64,000 nucleotides of DNA from RUG11198 sp036342255 (GTDB lineage: Bacteria; Bacillota_I; Bacilli_A; RF39; UBA660), in NCBI GenBank assembly GCA_036342255.1, contig JAZAUS010000003.1, positions 113,839-177,838 on the forward strand, in the 5' to 3' direction. Shown here in pieces: positions 37,431 to 44,915 of the stretch. Numbering within the stretch: the stretch's first letter is position 1; each line of letters starts with the position of its first letter. The translations under genes and the position numbers were made by a program. The notes beneath the pieces are model-generated. The model was given only the letters and a program-made list of their open reading frames with translations, was not told where the DNA came from and made no database searches.

Positions 37431-37533
37431 ATAAATCCATCCCTTCCATTTTAAATATATTATTATATATACATCACTCTTTATTCATTATATAACAAAA
37501 AACTATTTTTTAAAAGATATTTAAATAATTATC

Positions 37534-37562
37534 TTTATAAATAATTAAATTTATGCTAAAAT
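37534..37562 (+). promoter_or_regulatory. Candidate promoter of ftsW/rodA
   Basis: TTTATA (37534-37539), 17-base spacer, TAAAAT (37557-37562). The -10 box overlaps the first ATG of the frame (37553), so if the promoter is right translation must start downstream. Confidence 0.5.
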
Positions 37563-38722
37563 TATCTTACGAATTAGAAAGAGGTGATAAAATCAAAAAT
37601 GTATCAAAATTTAAAGTTGAAAACTCTATCCTAATATCTTTAATATTATTTGGTATAATTTCAGTTGTTTCAATATACTGTACAAAAGGATTACTAAGAC
37701 CTGAATTTGAGAATTATTGGATTAAACAAATAATATGGTATATAGTTGGTTTTGGAGTTGCATATTTTATGATGGTACTAGGAAACAAATTTTTATATAA
37801 TAATGCTTGGTGGTTTTATCTCATAGGTATTGTATCTCTAGTTTTAGTATTAATAATTGGTAAAGAAATAAATAGTGCTAAATGTTGGTTTAATATAAAA
37901 TATATAGGAACTATACAACCCAGTGAATTTATGAAAGTATTCTTAATTATAATACTATCAAGATTAATAAGAGATTTTAATGATGAACACTCAAACCCAT
38001 CAGTATTAGATGAATTCAAATTTTTATTTAAAATATTAATTATTGTTCTAATACCATCACTTCTAACTTTTATAGAACCAGATACAGGAGCTGTAATAAT
38101 ATACTTTATAATTACATTTGTAATGCTATTCGTAGGAGGAATAAGAAAAAGATGGTTTTTTCTAATCTTTATAGCTCTAGGATCTATTATTAGTGTAGGA
38201 GGATTATTATATCTAACCAGTCATGAATTATTTCTAAAAATATTTGGAACTAGTTTATTATATCGAATTGATAGAATAGTAAATTGGTCATCAAGTAGTG
38301 GTATGCAATTAACAAATTCACTAACAGCAATTGGTTCTGCTGGAGTATTTGGCCATGGTTTTACCAAAACACCAATATATTTCCCAGAAATGCAAACTGA
38401 CTTTATATTTAGTGTCTTTGTATCAAACTTTGGCCTACTAGGAGCATCATTACTAATTATTATATTACTATTCTTTGACTTTAGTATAATCCATATGGTT
38501 TCGAAAGCAAATGATATAACAGATAAATTTGCAATAGGAGGAATTATAGCAGTACTAGTATTCCAACAAATACAAAACATCTCAATGACAATAGGATTAT
38601 TACCTATTATGGGTATTACACTCCCTTTTATAAGTTATGGAGGTTCATCCTTATTATCATATATGATGTTAGTTGGAATGATATTTAATATTTCAAACGA
38701 AAATCTAAGATTTACAAACTAA
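37553..38722 (+). CDS. FtsW/RodA/SpoVE family peptidoglycan polymerase
   Basis: SEDS-family glycosyltransferase that polymerises lipid II with a class B penicillin-binding protein. It has about ten membrane helices. The NSAKCWFNI and IQPSEFMKV motifs (residues 105-130), the EPDTGAVII motif near 177, and the C-terminal LPFISYGGSSLLSYM are diagnostic. The start is uncertain. The ATG at 37553 has no ribosome site and overlaps a -10 box. AAGAGGTG at 37579-37586 is followed by an in-frame ATC at 37592, which would give a family-like start IKNVSKFKVENS. FtsW versus RodA cannot be decided here. Confidence 0.92.
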   Translation: MLKLSYELERGDKIKNVSKFKVENSILISLILFGIISVVSIYCTKGLLRPEFENYWIKQIIWYIVGFGVAYFMMVLGNKFLYNNAWWFYLIGIVSLVLVLIIGKEINSAKCWFNIKYIGTIQPSEFMKVFLIIILSRLIRDFNDEHSNPSVLDEFKFLFKILIIVLIPSLLTFIEPDTGAVIIYFIITFVMLFVGGIRKRWFFLIFIALGSIISVGGLLYLTSHELFLKIFGTSLLYRIDRIVNWSSSSGMQLTNSLTAIGSAGVFGHGFTKTPIYFPEMQTDFIFSVFVSNFGLLGASLLIIILLFFDFSIIHMVSKANDITDKFAIGGIIAVLVFQQIQNISMTIGLLPIMGITLPFISYGGSSLLSYMMLVGMIFNISNENLRFTN

Positions 38723-38738
38723 TGTAAATCTTTTTTTA
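38707..38738 (+). terminator. Terminator of ftsW/rodA
   Basis: AAGATTTACA (38707-38716) pairs with TGTAAATCTT (38723-38732), then seven T. It overlaps the stop codon. Confidence 0.8.
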
Positions 38739-38744
38739 TACAAA

Positions 38745-38773
38745 AAATCATCATACATACATATGATGATTTC
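38745..38773 (-). terminator. Terminator of the nrdD-nrdG operon
   Basis: Eleven-base stem (38745-38755 with 38762-38772) around the nrdG stop codon, with U-rich tail on the minus strand. Confidence 0.7.
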
Positions 38774-39314
38774 TTCTACCTTTATTATTTTTTTCTTTTT
38801 TATCAAATTTTCTAAATGTAACAGTTTTACCAGTTTTCAAACTTTTCGAAACATTTATAATTCTTTGATTCTTTGAACCACGAAATATTACATCAAAACT
38901 CTTTTCACTTAAAATAAACTTACCATCTATTAAAACATCAATCTCTTTTAAAAACTCTAAAATTTTCTTCTTAGCCTTAGATAGTTTTAACAATTCTTCA
39001 AAAGTATAACCTGTATAACACCATACACTAAATCCTTTTTGATGACAATAACGAGCTAATTCACAACAAACATCAGCTTGAACCATCGGATCTCCACCTG
39101 AAAATGTTATTCCATCATGTCCTTCTAATTTATCTATCTCATCTTTTAAATCATCAACATCAACCAAAATACCACCCTTCATATCATGTGTTTCAGGATT
39201 ATGACATCCAAGACAGTGATGAGGACATCCCTGTGTCCAAATAACACCTCTAATGCCCTCACCGTCTACAATACTATCTTTTTGAATATGTGGTACTGCT
39301 AATCTTATCTTCAT
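38751..39314 (-). CDS. nrdG: Anaerobic ribonucleoside-triphosphate reductase activating protein (radical SAM)
   Basis: Generates the glycyl radical on NrdD. It has the Cys motif WTQGCPHHCLGCHNP (C-x3-C-x2-C) at about residues 27-41 and the SAM-site motif FSGGDPM near 75. At 187 residues it is within the family range of about 150-190; the last 40 residues are basic and not conserved. It follows the 57-residue glycyl-radical protein after five bases, has no clear ribosome site, and is therefore probably translationally coupled to it. Confidence 0.95.
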   Translation of the reverse strand: MKIRLAVPHIQKDSIVDGEGIRGVIWTQGCPHHCLGCHNPETHDMKGGILVDVDDLKDEIDKLEGHDGITFSGGDPMVQADVCCELARYCHQKGFSVWCYTGYTFEELLKLSKAKKKILEFLKEIDVLIDGKFILSEKSFDVIFRGSKNQRIINVSKSLKTGKTVTFRKFDKKEKNNKGRRNHHMYV

Positions 39315-39319
39315 AATAA

Positions 39320-39493
39320 TTATTTTTCAAGAATTTCTTTTGTACCATGTTTTACACGATCACGCTCTTCAGCTCTTTTACCATTGTTAAACCTATCAAT
39401 AGTTCCAACCAAATATCCAGTAATTCTTCTAATTCTTTCAAATCCAACACCCTCACCAATTGTTTTTACATCTCTAATATCATCTTTTTTCAT
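39320..39493 (-). CDS. Separate glycyl-radical domain of class III ribonucleotide reductase, 57 residues
   Basis: Hand translation from the ATG at 39493 gives 57 codons and a TAA at 39320. An AAGGAGA site lies 8 bases upstream. The sequence RRITGYLVG, followed by DRFNNGKRAEERDRVKH, corresponds to the C-terminal glycyl-radical segment of full-length NrdD proteins (R-V-x-G-Y-L, then W/FN-x-G-K, then RVKH); the Gly of ITGYL is the radical site. The neighbouring 768-residue NrdD lacks this segment. The small protein sits between NrdD (29-base gap) and NrdG (5-base gap). It is most likely an in-trans radical domain. Confidence 0.85.
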   Translation of the reverse strand: MKKDDIRDVKTIGEGVGFERIRRITGYLVGTIDRFNNGKRAEERDRVKHGTKEILEK

Positions 39494-39522
39494 AATTTAT
39501 CTCCTTTTCATTATTTCTTTAT

Positions 39523-41829
39523 TTATAAACAACAAGAACTATTCTTGTAGTTATTTACAGTTTCAACACTAACGCCCTCAAAAGCTTTTCTTCCACAACC
39601 TGGACAAATATCACCAATTATACCAACATATCCACATACAGGATCACGATCAACTGGATGATTAATAGCAGCATATCCCATACCACTTTCTTTCATTAAA
39701 CGTATAATTTTCTCAAATGCCTCTAAATTCTTAGTAGTATCACCATCAAGCTCAATATAACTAATATGACCAGCATTTGTTAAAGCATGATATGGTGCTT
39801 CTTTCTTTATCTTTTTAACTATAGATATATTATAATAAACAGGAACATGGAAAGAATTTGTATAGTATTCTCTATCAGTAACTCCTCTAATCTTACCATA
39901 TATAGCTCTATCAATATTAACAAAACGTCCAGATAATCCTTCAGCAGGTGTTGCTAAACAAGTAAAATTCAAATTATACTTTTCAGCATATTCATCACAT
40001 TTTTTTCTCATAAATTTAATAATTTTTAAACCTAATTTTTGAGCCTCTTCACTCTCACCATGATGTTTACCAGTTAAAGCCTTTAAACATTCAGCAAGTC
40101 CAATAAAACCAATACTTAAAGTACCATGTTTTAAAACCTTTCTTAATCTATCATTAGGTTTTAATTTTTCGGAATCCATCCATATACCTTGTCCTAACAA
40201 GAATGGAAAATTATATAATCTTTTATTACATTGTATTTCAAATCTTTCTAATAATTGATCCCTAACTGTATCCATAATTTCTTCCAAGTCTTTAAAGAAA
40301 GCATCCATATCAGCCTTTTCATTATTAACAATACCATGTTTGATTCCAATTCTAGGTAGATTAATTGAAGTAAATGATAAATTACCTCTACCAGGTGTTA
40401 CAGCCTTATTTTCATCAACAACATTAGCTATTACCCTAGTTCTACATCCCATATAACAAACCTCAGTATTATAATCACCTTTATAAAATTGCTTATTATA
40501 TTCAGAATCCATAAATGAAAAATTAGGAAACAATCTTTTAGCAGATACCTTACATGATAATTTAAATAAATCATAATTAGGATCTCCAGGATTATAATTA
40601 ACACCCTCTTTAACTTTAAAAATAGAAATTGGGAAAATAGGTGTTTCATTCTTACCTAGACCAGCATCAACAGATAAAAGATAATTTTTCATAACCATTC
40701 TTCCTTCAGGTGATACATCTGTACCAAAATTAATTGAAGAAAATGGAACTTGAGCACCTGCTCTAGAATGCATTGTATTTAAATTATGTACAAAAGCCTC
40801 CATAGCTTGATAAGTAGCTCTATCAGTTTTAGCTAAAGCTGTATCATATGCACTTTCAAAAATTCTTCTTACTTCCTTACTTTCTTTATATGATGATGAA
40901 AATATTCCCAAATCAAACTCTATAGAATTTAATTTATCAATTTCTTTAGCAATCTTATCCATATTAACAAAACTAATAAAATCAGTAAAATCTAATAATT
41001 CATATAAAGCTTGCTTATATTCTTTCTTAAATGTCTTTAAAACTCCAGGAGCCATATAAAAATCAAACGCTGGAATACTTTGTCCTCCATGCTGATCATT
41101 TTGATTAGATTGAATGGCAATAGCAGCCAAAGCTGAATAAGAATTAATTGATTGAGGTTCTCTTAAATGACCATGCCCAGTAGAAAAACCTCCCTTAAAT
41201 AATTTATTCAAATCAATCTGCATACAAGTAGTTGTACCCATCGCTAAGAAATCCATATCATGAATATGAATATCTCCTTCTTCATGCAATTCAGCAAATT
41301 TATTCTTCATCAAATAAGCTTTTGCAAATTCTTTACTAACAGTTGAACCATATTGTAACATAGTACCCATAGCAGAATTACCATCTATATTAGCATTCTC
41401 TCTTTTAGCGTCTTCTTCAAAAGCATTCTTTAAACCTAAACCTTCTAATGATTTTAAAAATTTATGCATTTTCTTTTCATCAGAAAATAATTGTCTAGAT
41501 TTCTCCCTTCTCTCACGATAATCAGCAAAAGTCTTATAAACATCATCATAATTATATTTTTGAAGCATATCTTCAATCAAATCTTGAATAGCTTCAATCT
41601 TTATTTTATCCTCATCTTTATAATCTTTAATAATTTTCTTTATAACACTTTGATATACCTTTTGTATATCCTTTGAAGTATAAACTACTTCATCATCCTC
41701 AGATTTTAAAACTCCATCAAAACCTTTTTTTATCGCCATAGCAACTTTAGTTGTATCAAAATTAACCTTTCGACCATTTCTCTTAACAACTTTCAAGTTT
41801 ACTAATACTTCTTCATTCTCAATATTCAT
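39523..41829 (-). CDS. nrdD: Anaerobic ribonucleoside-triphosphate reductase, catalytic body without glycyl-radical tail
   Basis: An ATP-cone domain (residues 8-100: VVKRNGRKVNFDTTKV) is followed by the ten-stranded class III barrel. Landmarks are NLNTMHSRAGAQVPFSSINFG near 345 (shown in part: HSRAGAQVPFSS), the thiyl-radical Cys in YMGCRTRV near 460, and HITNAGHISYIE-type residues near 690. The C-terminal zinc knuckle is degenerate: the first Cys pair has become DPVCG, while ICPGCG is kept. The protein then ends NNYKNSSCCL instead of the RVxGYL motif. It is first in the operon nrdD-glycyl domain-nrdG, with a consensus promoter (41859-41888). Confidence 0.93.
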   Translation of the reverse strand: MNIENEEVLVNLKVVKRNGRKVNFDTTKVAMAIKKGFDGVLKSEDDEVVYTSKDIQKVYQSVIKKIIKDYKDEDKIKIEAIQDLIEDMLQKYNYDDVYKTFADYRERREKSRQLFSDEKKMHKFLKSLEGLGLKNAFEEDAKRENANIDGNSAMGTMLQYGSTVSKEFAKAYLMKNKFAELHEEGDIHIHDMDFLAMGTTTCMQIDLNKLFKGGFSTGHGHLREPQSINSYSALAAIAIQSNQNDQHGGQSIPAFDFYMAPGVLKTFKKEYKQALYELLDFTDFISFVNMDKIAKEIDKLNSIEFDLGIFSSSYKESKEVRRIFESAYDTALAKTDRATYQAMEAFVHNLNTMHSRAGAQVPFSSINFGTDVSPEGRMVMKNYLLSVDAGLGKNETPIFPISIFKVKEGVNYNPGDPNYDLFKLSCKVSAKRLFPNFSFMDSEYNKQFYKGDYNTEVCYMGCRTRVIANVVDENKAVTPGRGNLSFTSINLPRIGIKHGIVNNEKADMDAFFKDLEEIMDTVRDQLLERFEIQCNKRLYNFPFLLGQGIWMDSEKLKPNDRLRKVLKHGTLSIGFIGLAECLKALTGKHHGESEEAQKLGLKIIKFMRKKCDEYAEKYNLNFTCLATPAEGLSGRFVNIDRAIYGKIRGVTDREYYTNSFHVPVYYNISIVKKIKKEAPYHALTNAGHISYIELDGDTTKNLEAFEKIIRLMKESGMGYAAINHPVDRDPVCGYVGIIGDICPGCGRKAFEGVSVETVNNYKNSSCCL

Positions 41830-41858
41830 TGTCTACCTCCTATTTTTTGTACAGTATA

Positions 41859-41888
41859 ATTATAACCATCACTAAAGGTATTTGTCAA
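41859..41888 (-). promoter_or_regulatory. Promoter of the nrdD operon
   Basis: On the minus strand: TTGACA (41888-41883), 18-base spacer, TATAAT (41864-41859), then AGGAGG and the ATG at 41829. I see no clear NrdR box pair. Confidence 0.75.
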
Positions 41889-42309
41889 TAGAAAAAAGTT
41901 AATTTACACGAACAAATTAAAAATTTATTTTTTTAATAGTTTTTTTACTTTTTAAATTCAACAAAAAATGAATTTTTATTTTTTTATAATATTTTACATT
42001 TTCATATTTTTGTATATTAATTTAAACAAAACCTTTATTATTAAAGGTTTACCTTTTTAAACCACATCAATTGTTTTCTAAATTATATTATAAAAATTGC
42101 ATTTTCATAATTTTTAATAATTATAATTTTTTATTTTTTTTAAAAAAAATAAAAATTAAAAAAATATTAATGTTCGTATTATTTTTGTATCCACATGTTA
42201 ATTATTACTCTACTAGCATATAATACTTATATTTAAAAAGTTACTTACAAATAATTATATGTTTGTATTCAAAAATTATAACCATTAAAACTTTATTTAC
42301 ACAAATAAA
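41889..42309. other. Gene-free AT-rich stretch of about 420 bases upstream of nrdD
   Basis: No ORF longer than about 40 codons was found on either strand. The centre (about 42108-42173) is A and T only, with long A- and T-runs. A short hairpin, AAACCTTTA with TAAAGGTTT (42029-42050), stands alone, and a sequence one base from the DnaA consensus (GTATCCACA, about 42188-42196) occurs once. There is no promoter-terminator pair convincing enough to call an RNA. Confidence 0.5.
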
Positions 42310-42338
42310 AAGAACCAAATAAATACTATTTAGTTCTT
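42310..42338 (-). terminator. Terminator of the 48796-42356 operon
   Basis: AAGAACCAAATA (42310-42321) pairs with TATTTAGTTCTT (42327-42338), with one G-U pair on the RNA. A T-rich tail follows on the minus strand. Confidence 0.75.
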
Positions 42339-42355
42339 ATTAATTAAATACTAAA

Positions 42356-43204
42356 TTATTTAGCTATATCACTAATTTTACTAAAATCAAATGCTTGTTT
42401 AGAAGAAATACTTTTAGCTTCTTGTGTAGGTGTTGCTGAAGAAATAATAGGTCCAACCTTCTCAAATAAACTTGTATCAAATTCATTACTTAAATTAAGA
42501 GCAGTCATAACAGCAACATACATAGCATTTACTTTAGAATATCCTGCTAAAAAGTTTTGACCAGATTGAGAAACTTCAGCATATAAAAATTCCGTACCAC
42601 CAAAAGTTCCAACCTTAGCTTCACTAGAATTTGTACCAGGAGAACTAGATTCAATAGCAGATTTTAATTTACCTTTATTACTCATAGCTTTAGCATAACT
42701 ACCTTCAAGCAATTGAATAGTAACAGCCCAAGAATCAGCTTCATCACCAATAACTAAACTATCTCCTTCAAATTGATATATATAATTGTCTGGAACATCA
42801 AAAGTAAATCCCTGAAAATCTACTTTATAAGCCTTACTTGAAACAGTAGTAGCAACAGTCCCACTACCACCATTAGAACTATCTCCTTTACCACCTATTT
42901 TAGTAAATAAGAATACACCAGCAAGTACTACAACAACAGCAACAACACCAATAACAATATATTTAGTATTATTATTACCACTAGTAGTAGCAGATTGTTG
43001 AACATTATTAACTGGCCCACTATTAGTAGTAGTCTCTACACTACTAGTACTAAAAGGATCTTGTACAGGTTCATTAGATTGAAGATTATTATTTTCAACC
43101 TGTTGAACATCCACTTGTTCTTCTTGAGCATTTACAGTTGCTCCACAGTTCTTACAAAACTGATCATTCTCCGTAATAGGAGCTCCACATTTTTTACAAT
43201 TCAT
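42356..43204 (-). CDS. Zinc-ribbon membrane protein with one extracytoplasmic domain
   Basis: Zinc ribbon CKKCG, then CKNCG (residues 3-21), Ser/Asn/Gln-rich linker (about 25-78), one hydrophobic segment (about 83-103), then an extracytoplasmic domain (about 125-265) beginning YKVDFQGFTFDVPDNYIYQ. That domain resembles in outline the PsbP/DcrB-like fold used by many surface proteins (a membrane-proximal FxFxVPxxxxY). No Cys is outside the ribbon. It is the last gene of a five-gene operon, 16 bases after the previous gene. GAGG ribosome site. Function unknown. Confidence 0.8.
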   Translation of the reverse strand: MNCKKCGAPITENDQFCKNCGATVNAQEEQVDVQQVENNNLQSNEPVQDPFSTSSVETTTNSGPVNNVQQSATTSGNNNTKYIVIGVVAVVVVLAGVFLFTKIGGKGDSSNGGSGTVATTVSSKAYKVDFQGFTFDVPDNYIYQFEGDSLVIGDEADSWAVTIQLLEGSYAKAMSNKGKLKSAIESSSPGTNSSEAKVGTFGGTEFLYAEVSQSGQNFLAGYSKVNAMYVAVMTALNLSNEFDTSLFEKVGPIISSATPTQEAKSISSKQAFDFSKISDIAK

Positions 43205-43220
43205 AAATTATACCTCTTTC

Positions 43221-44915
43221 CTATTTTTTATAATCTTTCTTCTCAATAGTAAAATTAACTAATTCCTTAACTATATCATTAGTTATATTCTTACCATTAC
43301 CACTAATTTCTATATAAAATCTACCCTTATCATCAGGCAAATTATAGAACAATATTTTCTTACTGATATAATATTTTGTTCTATTACTAGTAAACATTAT
43401 ACCACCTAATTCAGTATACCCACCATCATAAACATCAAATTTCTTACCATTTAAATCTATACTACCAGTCTTAGCAATTTTTTGTGATTTACCATAAGTA
43501 GATTTAATATAAGTAGAATTAATAGAATCAACTATAGAATCTATTTTAGAATCAGTTAAAACATATTTAACATCATAATCATACATATCCATATCTTCAT
43601 CATAATTAAATCCATATATTCTTTCTTCATATATATTTCTTTCTTTATCTACTTCTTCATACTTATCAGGTACCCTAATAGTAATATAATCCATTTTATC
43701 ACGTTTATAACTATCAAATCTTTTTAAAATACCAATTAAATAATTATCTTCTTTCTCTATTTTAATATAACTAGCATAATTACTCTTCTTAATAAACTTA
43801 ATATTATCTATTAATTTTTTAGTAATAGCTAAATCATCACCTTCGATTTTAATAACAAATATATGATTATTATTCAAAGCATATATTAATACTACATTCT
43901 CAACTGGTTTTTTAACCTTCTTAACATTAAAATCTTTATCCCAAGTCATAGAATTATTATAATTATAACTATTTTTATAAATAAAACCATTATATTTACC
44001 ATCTAACTTCTCAATAGATTCTTTAAAATTAGAATAATCTCCACCTTTTTTATAACCACTATAACTACTAAAAACATTTAAACTTTCACTCTTATCAACA
44101 TATTCATATATATTTTCATTGAGAATAGATGTAGATAAACTAATACTAGAATCAGGTCCTGTATCATTCTTAAGTTTAAAATTATAATAACCATACTTAG
44201 AATTTAATCCATCTTCATCAAAAATAGATGGAATTGAATATTTAACTAAATAATTATTATTAGCAATCTCATATGTCTTACTATCCTTAATCATCTTATC
44301 TAATTTATCACTAGAAGAATAATTAATATTAGTAGTATTTATTTTAATTTTACTTTTATAATCAAACTTCTTATCTTTAACATCTAAATTATAAATAATA
44401 TTATGAACACTATCTAATAAGATATCAAAATATTCATTCTTAGCTTCATAATTAATATAAACTAACTTATCACTCTTTTTATATAAATTAACCATAGACT
44501 GTTCTTTACCATTCTCATAAAGAATTTTATATCCACTATATTGATATTTAGTCATCTTATCATGTTTCTTCGATAAAAGTTTATAATTATCATTTTGCTC
44601 TTTAATATTAAATAATAATTCATCAATAAGTTCATCAATCGTAGAAAACCTATATTCATCAGTAAGCTCTATAATTTGTATATCTATAGTACTACCACTT
44701 TTGTGTTTTAAAACAATCTTATTATCTTTCTTCTCTTTTAATTTCCAAGTAGTATCATATTTAAAAGCATATAATTCATTATTTACTTCTTTCAAAGACG
44801 AGTTAGTAAATAACTTATATAAACTAAAACCACATATACATAACAAAAGAACAATTATACAAGAGATAATAGCCATCTTATATCTCTTATATATTAAATA
44901 CAACTTCTTCTTCAT
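43221..44915 (-). CDS. Membrane-anchored extracytoplasmic protein, 564 residues
   Basis: A short basic N-terminus, one hydrophobic segment (about residues 13-33), and about 530 residues outside. At least two beta-rich domains can be seen, the first starting YAFKYDTTWKLKEK (about 47-60). It shares the FxFxYxxxW start and the spacing of helices with the single domain of the neighbouring 42356 protein, so both may carry PsbP/DcrB-like domains. No lipobox, no Cys. The start ATG overlaps the stop of the pseudoprotease gene by 4 bases (ATGA), so the two are translationally coupled. Confidence 0.78.
   Translation of the reverse strand: MKKKLYLIYKRYKMAIISCIIVLLLCICGFSLYKLFTNSSLKEVNNELYAFKYDTTWKLKEKKDNKIVLKHKSGSTIDIQIIELTDEYRFSTIDELIDELLFNIKEQNDNYKLLSKKHDKMTKYQYSGYKILYENGKEQSMVNLYKKSDKLVYINYEAKNEYFDILLDSVHNIIYNLDVKDKKFDYKSKIKINTTNINYSSSDKLDKMIKDSKTYEIANNNYLVKYSIPSIFDEDGLNSKYGYYNFKLKNDTGPDSSISLSTSILNENIYEYVDKSESLNVFSSYSGYKKGGDYSNFKESIEKLDGKYNGFIYKNSYNYNNSMTWDKDFNVKKVKKPVENVVLIYALNNNHIFVIKIEGDDLAITKKLIDNIKFIKKSNYASYIKIEKEDNYLIGILKRFDSYKRDKMDYITIRVPDKYEEVDKERNIYEERIYGFNYDEDMDMYDYDVKYVLTDSKIDSIVDSINSTYIKSTYGKSQKIAKTGSIDLNGKKFDVYDGGYTELGGIMFTSNRTKYYISKKILFYNLPDDKGRFYIEISGNGKNITNDIVKELVNFTIEKKDYKK

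Noticed and set aside
39347..39572. Two plus-strand ORFs of 62-67 residues between nrdG and nrdD
   Set aside because: They lie opposite the glycyl-radical domain gene, have no ribosome site and no recognisable composition.
41830..41890. NrdR boxes before nrdD
   Set aside because: I looked for paired ACA-N-TGT-type boxes around the promoter and did not find a convincing pair.
42180..42200. Replication origin with DnaA boxes
   Set aside because: Only one near-consensus 9-mer was seen and there is no dnaA, dnaN or other origin gene nearby.
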